Shown here in pieces: positions 51,369 to 59,496 of a DNA stretch of 64,000 nt. The DNA lies in assembly GCA_020719045.1 (NCBI GenBank), contig DYQY01000001.1, forward strand, positions 53,683-117,682, given 5' to 3'. The stretch's first letter is position 1. Each line of letters begins with the position of its first letter. The notes under the pieces are model-generated. The model searched no databases. It had not been told where the DNA came from and worked only from the letters and a program-made list of their open reading frames with translations. The DNA is from Candidatus Termititenax sp. (GTDB lineage Bacteria; Margulisbacteria; Riflemargulisbacteria; GWF2-35-9; DYQY01). A program made the position numbers and the translations under genes.

Positions 51369-53648
51369 ATGTTCTCAAAATTTACCCAAGAAGCCATACA
51401 AGTAATAATGTATGCTCAAGAAAAAGCAAAAAAACTACAAATACCATTTATTAATAATGAGTTAATATTTTATGGAATCTTAAAAGTAGAAGACTCTGTT
51501 GTTATCAAGGCACTAAATAATCTCAATATTGATATTAATATTATTAGAAGTGTTATTCAAAAAAACATTCAAGAATATAAGGGAAACTACAAAAATGATA
51601 CTATTCCCTTTTCTCCTCAAGTAAAAAGTCTTCTTTCACAAACTTGGGACGAAGCTCGTCAGCTTGGCCACAATAATGTTGCAATTGAACATTTATTTTT
51701 AGCAATCATTAAAGATTCTTCTACTGGGATTTCAACTATACTAGCAGAATCCAATATTGATTCTACTAAAATTAAAGAGGAGATTCTCTCTTTGCTTAGC
51801 GAAAACTATACTGAAGAAACTACAACAACAGAGAAAACACAAAAAAACCCAACGCCAACTCTCGATATCTATGGTCTAGATTTAACAAAACTTGCAAAAG
51901 AAAACAAGCTTGACCCTGTTATTGGTAGAACAAATGAAATAAAAAGAATTATGCAAATTCTAAGCAGAAGAACCAAAAATAATCCAGTACTAACAGGTGA
52001 GGCTGGAGTAGGTAAAACTGCTATCGTTGAAGGGCTTGCACAGCTAATAGTGAACGGCGAAGTTCCTCCAAATCTTCTCAATAAAAGAGTAATAACTCTA
52101 GACCTTGGTCTATTGGTTGCGGGAACAAGATTTAGAGGTGAATTTGAAGAAAGAATCAAAAAAATTATTGAAGAGGTAAAAAACGATAACACTACTATTC
52201 TATTTATTGATGAAATCCATACTATTATCGGAACTGGAAACTCAGAAGGTTCGCTGGATGCAGCCAATATGATGAAGCCATCCTTAGCAAGAGGTGAAAT
52301 ACAGTGTATTGGAGCAACAACTATTAACGAATACAGAAAGTCTATTGAGAACGACGCTGCGCTTGAAAGAAGATTTCAATCTATCTTTATAGACCCACCT
52401 TCTGAGGAAGACACTCTAAGTATTTTAAAAGGAATAAGAACAAAATACGAAGAATATCACAAAGTTAAAATAACAGACGAAGCACTTGAAAGTGCTGTGC
52501 ATTATTCCATAAGATACATAACCAACAGACAACTACCAGATAAGGCTGTTGACTTAATTGATGAAGCAGCTTCAACAGAGATGCTAGAGGCATCTAAAAC
52601 AACTCCTCCTGAAGGTAAGGATAGAATTATATCAGTAACTACCTCCTCCATTATTAATGTGGTTTCTACTTGGACCGGAATACCGCTTCAAGACTTATCT
52701 ACCTCAGAAGCAATTAGGCTAAAAAAAATGGCTGAAGAGCTAGCTGTTAAGGTAGTAGGTCAAACAGAAGCTATTCACTCGCTTGCCAAAGCAATTAAAA
52801 GATCAAAGGCTGGTCTCAAGGACCCTAAAAGACCTACTGGCTCATTTCTATTCCTTGGACCTAGTGGTGTAGGAAAAACTGAACTAGCTAAACAGTTAGC
52901 TATCTATTTATTTGGTAAAGAAGATTCGATTATTAGAATTGACATGAGCGAATACACAGAGAAGCACACTACTTCTAGGCTAATCGGTTCTCCTCCTGGC
53001 TATGTTGGCTATAATGAGGGCGGTTTATTAACTGAACCTGTTAGACAAAAACCTTTCTCTATTGTCTTATTTGATGAAATAGAAAAAGCCCATCCAGAGG
53101 TTCTTAATCTTCTACTGCAGGTAATGGAAGACGGTAGATTAACAGATTCTACAGGTAAGCTAATAGATTTTAAAAATACTATTATCCTAATGACTTCCAA
53201 TGTTGGAGCAAAAACTATTGAAAATAACACTAGTTTTGGTTTTAAAACCAACACCTCTGAAAAAGCTGATTATGAAAGAATGAAAGAAAAAATTATGGCT
53301 GACATTAAAGAAACATTCAGACCTGAATTTATAAATCGTGTTGATGATGTAATAGTTTTTACCTCTCTTACCAAAGAAAATCTTGAAGAAATTGGTCAAC
53401 TATTTATTGATGATATAAATAAAAGAGTTAAATCGAAAGAAATAACAATTAAAGTATCACCAAAAGCAAGAGCATGGATAATCGACAAATCTTTTGAAGC
53501 AAACAAAGGCGCCAGACCTATCAGAAAAGCCATTCAAGAATACATAGAAGACCCTATTTCTGATCTTTTAATTGATAGAGACCTAACACCTGGCTCAGCT
53601 ATTAGTGTGGGCTTAAAAGACGATAAACTAACTTATTCGAAAAAATAA
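51369..53648 (+). CDS. clpC: Clp-family AAA+ ATPase, ClpC/ClpA type
   Basis: 759 residues. N-terminal double Clp repeat (about 1-145), first AAA+ module with GEAGVGKT, and second with GPSGVGKT, plus [12 protein letters not shown] and the sensor region [13 protein letters not shown]. The SFGF tripeptide-like loop (about residue 622) is in the position of the ClpP docking loop. No middle coiled-coil domain stands between the ATPase modules, as it would in ClpC or ClpB, so architecture is closer to ClpA. The ribosome site AAAGGTGG is rather far (11 nt) from the ATG. It unfolds substrates for ClpP. Confidence 0.93.
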   Translation: MFSKFTQEAIQVIMYAQEKAKKLQIPFINNELIFYGILKVEDSVVIKALNNLNIDINIIRSVIQKNIQEYKGNYKNDTIPFSPQVKSLLSQTWDEARQLGHNNVAIEHLFLAIIKDSSTGISTILAESNIDSTKIKEEILSLLSENYTEETTTTEKTQKNPTPTLDIYGLDLTKLAKENKLDPVIGRTNEIKRIMQILSRRTKNNPVLTGEAGVGKTAIVEGLAQLIVNGEVPPNLLNKRVITLDLGLLVAGTRFRGEFEERIKKIIEEVKNDNTTILFIDEIHTIIGTGNSEGSLDAANMMKPSLARGEIQCIGATTINEYRKSIENDAALERRFQSIFIDPPSEEDTLSILKGIRTKYEEYHKVKITDEALESAVHYSIRYITNRQLPDKAVDLIDEAASTEMLEASKTTPPEGKDRIISVTTSSIINVVSTWTGIPLQDLSTSEAIRLKKMAEELAVKVVGQTEAIHSLAKAIKRSKAGLKDPKRPTGSFLFLGPSGVGKTELAKQLAIYLFGKEDSIIRIDMSEYTEKHTTSRLIGSPPGYVGYNEGGLLTEPVRQKPFSIVLFDEIEKAHPEVLNLLLQVMEDGRLTDSTGKLIDFKNTIILMTSNVGAKTIENNTSFGFKTNTSEKADYERMKEKIMADIKETFRPEFINRVDDVIVFTSLTKENLEEIGQLFIDDINKRVKSKEITIKVSPKARAWIIDKSFEANKGARPIRKAIQEYIEDPISDLLIDRDLTPGSAISVGLKDDKLTYSKK

Positions 53649-53652
53649 AAAG

Positions 53653-53729
53653 TGGTGCGCCTGGAGGAATTCGAATCCCCGGCCTTCTGTTCCGTAGACA
53701 GACGCTCTATCCAGCTGAGCTACAGGCGC
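53653..53729 (-). tRNA. tRNA-Arg (anticodon ACG)
   Basis: Minus-strand cloverleaf: acceptor GCGCCTG pairs with CAGGCGC, D-arm TAGCTCAGCTGGATAGAGC, anticodon loop CTACGGA (anticodon ACG, A34 presumably edited to inosine by TadA), T-arm GGGGATTCGAATTCC, discriminator A and a genome-encoded CCA (plus 53653-53655). Confidence 0.97.
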
Positions 53730-53732
53730 ATT

Positions 53733-53948
53733 TTAAATAAACCCTTGATCCTTCATGGCTTGAATTAAGTCCATTGATCTTTTAAACTTCAACATTACTT
53801 CCCTTTGCTCTTTTGACAAAGGTTCTTTGTTCTTAATCATTTCTTTTAACTTAAGAATCTTTGGCTTTGCTAGCGCTATATTTTCTTTTAGCTCAGCAAG
53901 TGCTTCTTGAAGTTCTCTTTTCTCTTCTTCAGTTAAAGATTGCCCCAT
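53733..53948 (-). CDS. Small coiled-coil hypothetical protein
   Basis: 71 residues, very rich in Lys and Glu, predicted as two amphipathic helices (EEEKRELQEALAELKENIAL and EQREVMLKFKRSMDLIQAMK). It overlaps the 3' end of lepB by 20 nt and ends 4 nt from tRNA-Arg. It looks like a translated small protein of the operon but has no known family. Confidence 0.65.
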   Translation of the reverse strand: MGQSLTEEEKRELQEALAELKENIALAKPKILKLKEMIKNKEPLSKEQREVMLKFKRSMDLIQAMKDQGFI

Positions 53949-54660
53949 AACTCTCTACCTTCTTTGCCCTATTAATTGGCCAAAAAACAAACAATGCTTT
54001 TCCTAACAAATTTTCTTCTGGTACTGGCCCCCAATAGCGACTATCACTACTTCTTGGTCTATTATCTCCTATCATAAAATAGCATTTATCAGGAACTATT
54101 ACAGGCCCAAACTCAAAATAATCTCTATTAACCGGAAATGGTTCTTGTAGTTTCTTTCCATTAATATAAATAAACCCATCCTTTATCTCTAACACTTCAC
54201 CCGGTAACCCAAGTATTCTTTTAACGTACTTCTCGCCCAATAGCTGCGGTGGCTCAAAATAACTTGTTCTTCGCTTATCACCTGCAAAAGAATATTCTCT
54301 ACCCCAAACAGGCTCCTCTGGTGGAAAAAACACTACTATATCATATCTGTTTAATTTATAGTCCCGTTTATAATAGTACTGATTGTCTGAAAAAGGCATG
54401 TTTGCCCTATATAAAGGGTTTGGCATTAAAAGCATTATACTCTTCTTCTTTTTCGCATTATAAAGTGGGTTTTGTACTCCAAAAGAAAGTCTATTTACTA
54501 CCAATCTATCTCCCACCTCAAAATAAGGTATCATTGATCCTGTTGGTATTAATTGAAACTCTAAAAAAAATTCCTTTATAAAAAAAGCAATAAGGACAGC
54601 TATAATAACTGTCCCTATAAAATGTAATGCTTTAAGAATGGCTTCTTTTAAGTAGCCCAT
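53929..54660 (-). CDS. lepB: Signal peptidase I
   Basis: 243 residues with a membrane helix near the N-terminus (IGTVIIAVLIAFFIKEFFLE). Catalytic Ser in IPTGSMIPYF, catalytic Lys in KYVKRILGLPGEVL, and the box GDNRPRSSDSRYWGPVP. It removes signal peptides from exported proteins, including those of the giant surface proteins in this window. 2 nt after rplS. Confidence 0.96.
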   Translation of the reverse strand: MGYLKEAILKALHFIGTVIIAVLIAFFIKEFFLEFQLIPTGSMIPYFEVGDRLVVNRLSFGVQNPLYNAKKKKSIMLLMPNPLYRANMPFSDNQYYYKRDYKLNRYDIVVFFPPEEPVWGREYSFAGDKRRTSYFEPPQLLGEKYVKRILGLPGEVLEIKDGFIYINGKKLQEPFPVNRDYFEFGPVIVPDKCYFMIGDNRPRSSDSRYWGPVPEENLLGKALFVFWPINRAKKVESYGAIFN

Positions 54661-54662
54661 TA

Positions 54663-55022
54663 TTAATTAAATCTTGGATCTCTGGCCTTTATCTTGTTAG
54701 CCTTGCTTCCTACTCTGTCTCTTAAATAGAACAACTTAGCTTTTCTGGCCTTACCTTCTCTTAATACTGTAATTTCAGTAATCTTTGGTGAATGAATTAG
54801 ATATGTTTTCTCAACACCTACGCCACCTACAACTTTTCTAACTGTAAATGCCTTTGTAATCCCTCCGCCTTGTATTCTTGTTACTACGCCCTCAAAAGGC
54901 TGTATTCTTTCTTTTTTACCTTCAATAATTTTGTAAAATACCTTTATAGTATCTCCAATATTGAAGTCTACAACGTTTTCTTTCATCTGTTCTTTTTCTA
55001 TTTCCTGTATTACATTACTCAC
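54663..55022 (-). CDS. rplS: 50S ribosomal protein L19
   Basis: 119 residues with the L19 features FNIGDTIKVFYKIIEGKKER, QPFEGVVTRIQGGGITKAFT, VRKVVGGVGVEKTYLIHSPK and KLFYLRDRVGSKANKIK. It starts with GTG overlapping the trmD stop (GTGA). Sits at the 30S-50S interface. Confidence 0.97.
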   Translation of the reverse strand: MSNVIQEIEKEQMKENVVDFNIGDTIKVFYKIIEGKKERIQPFEGVVTRIQGGGITKAFTVRKVVGGVGVEKTYLIHSPKITEITVLREGKARKAKLFYLRDRVGSKANKIKARDPRFN

Positions 55023-55756
55023 GCTATTCCATCCTCCTTTAAAAAATCCTTTAGGATTTTTGTTTCTTCATTATTAAATTTATATTGCGCTAAAACACTA
55101 GGTCTATGCACAAGGCTGTTCATTATAGCACTTTTTTTCTTCCAATGCTCTATTTTTTTATGATCGCCGGACAATAATACCTCAGGAACCTGTCTTTCGT
55201 CAAACTCTCTAGGCCTAGTATACACATCCCAATCCAGTAAACCACTTGAAAAAGAATCCTCAGTAGCAGAAAGATCATTTCCTAAAACACCTGGAATAAG
55301 CCTAACTAAAGCATCGGCAATTACCATCGCAGGAAGCTCTCCACCCGTTAAAATAAAGTCTCCTATTGATATTTCATCATCTATATAACCCTCTATTCTA
55401 CTATCTATTCCCTCATAATGACCTGAAATAATTATCACTTTATCTTTAGCTAATAACTGCTGCAATTTAGCATAATTTAAAGTTCTTCCCTTTGGAGAGG
55501 TCATAACAACATAGGTGTTTTCTGTTTTTAACTCATCTAAAAATAGTTTCACTGGCTCAACTCTTATTACCATGCCAGTAGCACCACCAAAAGGAATATC
55601 ATCTACTTTATTGTGTTTATTATTTGCTTTTTCTCTAATATTATAAACATTTAAAGACACCTTTTTCTCGCTCTGGGCTCTTCCAAGTATACTTTCTGAA
55701 AAATATGTTTTTACAACTTCTGGAAATAAAGTTAAAACTGATATTTCTTTTATCAT
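55019..55756 (-). CDS. trmD: tRNA (guanine37-N1)-methyltransferase
   Basis: 245 residues. Trefoil-knot SPOUT enzyme that methylates G37 and prevents frameshifting. FGGATGMVIRVEPV, YEGIDSRIEGYIDDEISIGD and LTGGELPAMVIADALVRLIP are diagnostic. The start overlaps rimM (ATGA). Confidence 0.97.
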   Translation of the reverse strand: MIKEISVLTLFPEVVKTYFSESILGRAQSEKKVSLNVYNIREKANNKHNKVDDIPFGGATGMVIRVEPVKLFLDELKTENTYVVMTSPKGRTLNYAKLQQLLAKDKVIIISGHYEGIDSRIEGYIDDEISIGDFILTGGELPAMVIADALVRLIPGVLGNDLSATEDSFSSGLLDWDVYTRPREFDERQVPEVLLSGDHKKIEHWKKKSAIMNSLVHRPSVLAQYKFNNEETKILKDFLKEDGIA

Positions 55757-56244
55757 TTATCGTATTCTGGCGTATTTATCTTAACAACTTTACTTTCTTC
55801 ATCAACATCAAGAATAAAATCCTCAACCACTGGAACTAATATCTCACTTGCTCCTTGAACAACTAACACATCATTGGCGCCTGTAAATAATATATCCTCT
55901 ATAACTCCTACAGGTTTATCGTTCTCATCAATTACTTGATAACCAATCCACTGTTCTGTAAAATATATTCCTTCTTCTTTGAAATAATCTAAAGCTATTT
56001 TTGAATCAACAGCTAGCTCCTCATCTCTTAATTCCTCAGCAACATCCATATCATTAATACCAACTAATTTTAGAATAAAACCTTGCTTATAGTCTTTAAT
56101 ATAGGAAACTTTGAGCTTATTTTCTTGAAGATAAAAAAAATTTTGAGTAACTAACAATGGAGCAAAAACTTCTTTAATCGGAAGTAGTTTAATTTCTCCT
56201 TTTACGCCATGTGGTTTTATTATTCTAGCAACAGGAAAAAACAA
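55753..56244 (-). CDS. rimM: 16S rRNA processing protein RimM
   Basis: 163 residues. N-terminal RimM domain (VARIIKPHGVKGEIKLLP) and C-terminal PRC-barrel (GVIEDILFTGANDVLVV, ILVPVVEDFILDVD). It assists maturation of the 30S head. It starts with TTG without a clear ribosome site, immediately after a strong hairpin, so translation may be weak or controlled. Confidence 0.95.
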   Translation of the reverse strand: MFFPVARIIKPHGVKGEIKLLPIKEVFAPLLVTQNFFYLQENKLKVSYIKDYKQGFILKLVGINDMDVAEELRDEELAVDSKIALDYFKEEGIYFTEQWIGYQVIDENDKPVGVIEDILFTGANDVLVVQGASEILVPVVEDFILDVDEESKVVKINTPEYDK

Positions 56245-56252
56245 GGTTTAAA

Positions 56253-56277
56253 AGAGCAGGATAATTAGTCCTGCTCT
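56253..56277 (-). terminator. Hairpin between ylqD and rimM (possible attenuator)
   Basis: A perfect 9-bp stem (AGAGCAGGA / TCCTGCTCT) with a 7-base loop overlaps the ylqD stop codon. On the minus strand it is followed by TTTTAAACC. It is placed before the poorly initiated rimM gene, which suggests partial termination or processing within the operon. Not a strong terminator by T-run length. Confidence 0.55.
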
Positions 56278-56690
56278 CCTTTAATGTCTTGAACAACACC
56301 GTCTTTTACAATTATTTCTAATGCTCCAAGTTTCTGATATAAGTTGTCGCCTGTTTTAACAGTCGTAAAACCATCAATTGTTCCTTGGATAAACTCAGTG
56401 TCTAATTGAAGGTTTTTAGCATCTCCAATTCTTTTTTGAAGGTCAGCAATTGTGTTTTCTTGCTGTTGTTTTTCGATTTGAAGTTGCTGGTTAATCATTT
56501 TAACTTGATCAGCTGCTCCGCTTTTTTCTAACGATGTAATAAGATCTTTAGCTTGCTTTTCAATATCTGTTAGCTTTCTTTGTAAGTCTTTAATTGATGT
56601 CTCTAACTCATATGTTAGATACTTCTTAAAATCTTCTGTAACAATTGCTTTTATAGTTACGGTTCTCTTTAAAGTAACAGATTTTGCCAT
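56265..56690 (-). CDS. ylqD: YlqD-family coiled-coil protein
   Basis: 141 residues: a short N-terminal beta part (SVTLKRTVTIKAIVTEDFKK), a long coiled coil with Gln and Glu repeats (about 30-95), and a C-terminal beta part ending VVQDIKGEQD. Its place between khpA and rimM and its layout match YlqD of Bacillus, whose function is unknown. Confidence 0.85.
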   Translation of the reverse strand: MAKSVTLKRTVTIKAIVTEDFKKYLTYELETSIKDLQRKLTDIEKQAKDLITSLEKSGAADQVKMINQQLQIEKQQQENTIADLQKRIGDAKNLQLDTEFIQGTIDGFTTVKTGDNLYQKLGALEIIVKDGVVQDIKGEQD

Positions 56691-56700
56691 TTTAAGCTCC

Positions 56701-56934
56701 TTACTTAGTTATAATCTCAACTGTTACTTTTTTGCCTTGCTTTGCAGCAGCAGCTTTTACAACAGTTCTTATAGCATTTGCTATTCTTCCTTCTTTACCA
56801 ATAACTTTGCCAACATCATCTTGACTTACTTTTATCTCAAGAATGATTATGCTTTCTCCAACAGTTTCTTTAATATCTACTTCTTCTGGATTATCGACAA
56901 GTGCCTTTGTTAGTAATTCTAATAAATCTTTCAT
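56701..56934 (-). CDS. khpA: KH-domain RNA-binding protein KhpA
   Basis: 77 residues forming one KH domain with the GxxG-type loop in VIGKEGRIANAIRTVVKAAA. KhpA (YlqC) works with KhpB in cell-size and RNA regulation. It is located between rpsP and ylqD as in Firmicutes. Confidence 0.95.
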   Translation of the reverse strand: MKDLLELLTKALVDNPEEVDIKETVGESIIILEIKVSQDDVGKVIGKEGRIANAIRTVVKAAAAKQGKKVTVEIITK

Positions 56935-56960
56935 CGTTCTTCCTCCTACGTTGTAATTAC

Positions 56961-57293
56961 TTAAGCTTCTTCTGCTGCTTTTTTAGTTGTTTTTTTTGCT
57001 GGCTCTTTTACTGCTTCTTTGCTTGCTGGAGCAACTTTTTGTTTTTTTGCTTGAATATAGCCCTTATTAATTAGTAGTCTTTCAACTGTTTCTGTTGGCT
57101 GAGCACCATTACCTAACCACTGCTTCACCTTTTCATCATCTAACTCAAGAACCATAGGTTCAGACAAAGGATTGTATTGACCAATAATATCAATAGTCTT
57201 TCCATCTCTTGCTGTTCTAGAATCTTGGATAACAACCCTGTAAACAGGTTTCTTCGCTCTTCCTCTTCTTTGTAACTTAATCTTTACTGTCAT
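56961..57293 (-). CDS. rpsP: 30S ribosomal protein S16
   Basis: 110 residues from ATG 57293, 8 nt after GGAGGTGA; a GTG four codons earlier overlaps that ribosome site. VKIKLQRRGRAKKPVYRVVI, DSRTARDGKTIDIIGQYNP and QWLGNGAQPTETVERLL are S16 hallmarks. A Lys/Ala-rich tail follows. First gene of the operon that runs to lepB. A TATAAT about 50 nt upstream may be its -10 but the -35 is weak. Confidence 0.97.
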   Translation of the reverse strand: MTVKIKLQRRGRAKKPVYRVVIQDSRTARDGKTIDIIGQYNPLSEPMVLELDDEKVKQWLGNGAQPTETVERLLINKGYIQAKKQKVAPASKEAVKEPAKKTTKKAAEEA

Positions 57294-57478
57294 CTGCTTC
57301 TTCACCTCCGTTTAAACTGTTACTGTGTTGTGTTTTGACACAAGGACATTAATTATAACTTAACATTCTACACTTAATTAATAAAAGGAGCAACAATATT
57401 TGACGCACCATAATTTTGTTGGGAATCCATAATTTTAGTTACGATAATACTATATATTTAAATATCAGGAGTCGTGTA

Positions 57479-58396
57479 ATGAACTTAAAAATAATCGCCA
57501 TTAATCCAGCTAAAAAAGCTATATTATTCATAAAACCTACTGTTACTGTTAATGAAAAAGCTATTACTAAAGCGTGGGCGCTATTAGACAAATATGGGAT
57601 AAAAAAAATTACAGAACCTAAAACTTTCATAGGAGCTGAAATTGATGCACAACAATTAATACAAAGACATTATGGTGCTCATTACCAAAATACTATTAAA
57701 AAACCTTCAGAATTCGCTTTAAATGATGCTGATAGGCTAAGGTTTCTTAAAACTTTTGGTTTATCTTTTGAGGAAGCTATTAAGCAAAATAAAATCAAAA
57801 GTGGCTATGGTTTTATGGAAGAATTCAGCTTATCGGCTATTGCTCTAAACGACCTTTGGACACAATCAAAGAATGTTACAAAGATTGCTGGCGTCAGATT
57901 TGGAACTATTAAGCACAATAACATAGATTATATTGTTACAAATGCCTTTATACCAAAACTACTAGAAGTATTTACAATGCCAAACGCATCTATCCTCCTG
58001 ACTGAAGTTTCCTTCTCTGGAACATGGCAATCCTTTAGAGCTAAGCTCATGGAAATACGTAACGAATTAAAAGCTTTGTCAAACGAATACGGGATAATTA
58101 TTGATGGTATGAATAATGGTCTACACGCTAGTGCTTCACCCTTTGAAGCAATGCTTGAGCGCTGGATTTGGAACGACCCTACAAAAAACACACACTTTCT
58201 TAAAACAGATGTTTTTGGAAAACAACTAATTGAAAAAGGTATCTCCCTTGAAACAATCCTTGCGTGGAGCAAATGCCCGTTTATCCAATATCAAGGTAAT
58301 CTAACCCCTTTGTTTGACACTATTGAAGATAAGGATCCTGATGAAGCTATTCGAATTCTATTAGAAATACAAGCCGAAAATAAAACTGTACGCTAG
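57479..58396 (+). CDS. NDK-like protein (putative nucleoside-diphosphate kinase)
   Basis: 305 residues from ATG 57479 with AGGAG 7 nt upstream; an earlier TTG in frame lies in the promoter region (TTGGGA-18-GATAAT). The N-terminal KKAILFIKPTVT resembles the KPD strand of nucleoside-diphosphate kinases. Near the C-terminus, NNGLHASASPFEAMLERWIW mirrors the NDK active-site HGSDSxESAxREI, with His216 as the phosphohistidine candidate. It is twice the normal NDK length because of an insertion of about 120 residues between these parts. No other ndk is in the window. A kinase that balances NTP pools is the best guess. Confidence 0.6.
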   Translation: MNLKIIAINPAKKAILFIKPTVTVNEKAITKAWALLDKYGIKKITEPKTFIGAEIDAQQLIQRHYGAHYQNTIKKPSEFALNDADRLRFLKTFGLSFEEAIKQNKIKSGYGFMEEFSLSAIALNDLWTQSKNVTKIAGVRFGTIKHNNIDYIVTNAFIPKLLEVFTMPNASILLTEVSFSGTWQSFRAKLMEIRNELKALSNEYGIIIDGMNNGLHASASPFEAMLERWIWNDPTKNTHFLKTDVFGKQLIEKGISLETILAWSKCPFIQYQGNLTPLFDTIEDKDPDEAIRILLEIQAENKTVR

Positions 58397-59496
58397 ACGT
58401 TAAACTTAAAAACAACAACGTCACCATCGTGCATAATATATTCTTTGCCTTCGAGCCTAACCGTACCATTCTCTTTGGCTTTTGCCATGCTTCCTGCTGA
58501 TTTTAGGTCCTCATAGGCTACTATTTCTGCCTTAATAAACCCTCTTTCAAAATCAGTGTGAATTACTCCGGCTGCTCCAGGAGCTTTTGTTCCTTTTCTA
58601 ATTGTCCAGGCTCTAGTTTCCTTCTCGCCAGTTGTTAAATAGGTTATTAATCCTAACAGCTTATAGCTTGAACCTACTAATTGAGACAATCCTGATTCTT
58701 TCATGCCCATCTCTTTTAGAAACTCTTTAGCTTCTGCTTCTTCTAACTGGGATATCTCTGATTCTATTTGAGCTGAAATTACAACAACTTCATTATTCTC
58801 GCTTTTCACAAATTCTTTTACTCGTTTAACAAAGTTATTATCCTCACCACTTATAATATCTTCTTCGCTAACATTGGCTGCATAAATTACTGGCTTAAAA
58901 GTAAGCAAGCTAATTTGCCTAATCATTTTCTCTTCATCTTCGTTTAGGTCCACTGCTCTTGCCGGTTTTCCTGCTGATAATGCCTCAAAAACCCTTGAAA
59001 AACAATTAAACTGTGCTATCGCCTCTTTGTCTTGGCCACCCTTAGCTTTCTTTTGAACTGCTTGAACTCTTTTTTCTACAGTTTGTAAGTCTGCCAAAAT
59101 AAGCTCTGTATTTATTACGTCTATATCCCTAATTGGATCGACTGAGCCATCTACGTGTATTACCTGAGAATTTTCAAAACACCTTACAACATGAACGATA
59201 GCACTAACTTCTCTAATGTTAGCTAAAAACTGGTTGCCTAAACCCTCGCCTTTAGATGCACCTTTAACAAGTCCAGCAATATCAACAAACTCTATAGCTG
59301 TAGGTAGTAATTGCTTTGAACCTGAAATCATAGAAAGTACTTCTAATCTTTCGTCTGGTACAGTTACAACTCCAACATTAGGATCAATTGTACAAAAAGG
59401 ATAGTTACTAGCCTCTGCTCCTGCCTTGGTTATTGCATTAAAAAGCGTTGACTTACCAACATTCGGAAGCCCTACTATCCCTAAAGAAAAACCCAC
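58393..59496 (-). CDS. ychF: Ribosome-binding ATPase YchF
   Basis: 367 residues. P-loop GLPNVGKSTLFNAIT, switch FVDIAGLVKGASKGEGLGNQ, and the YchF-type NxxE nucleotide-specificity region (YAANVSEEDI), followed by a TGS domain (GTKAPGAAGVIHTDFERGFI). This Obg-related enzyme prefers ATP and associates with ribosomes and stress responses. It starts with GTG directly after gyrA and its stop overlaps the convergent NDK-like gene (CTAG). Confidence 0.97.
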   Translation of the reverse strand: MGFSLGIVGLPNVGKSTLFNAITKAGAEASNYPFCTIDPNVGVVTVPDERLEVLSMISGSKQLLPTAIEFVDIAGLVKGASKGEGLGNQFLANIREVSAIVHVVRCFENSQVIHVDGSVDPIRDIDVINTELILADLQTVEKRVQAVQKKAKGGQDKEAIAQFNCFSRVFEALSAGKPARAVDLNEDEEKMIRQISLLTFKPVIYAANVSEEDIISGEDNNFVKRVKEFVKSENNEVVVISAQIESEISQLEEAEAKEFLKEMGMKESGLSQLVGSSYKLLGLITYLTTGEKETRAWTIRKGTKAPGAAGVIHTDFERGFIKAEIVAYEDLKSAGSMAKAKENGTVRLEGKEYIMHDGDVVVFKFNV

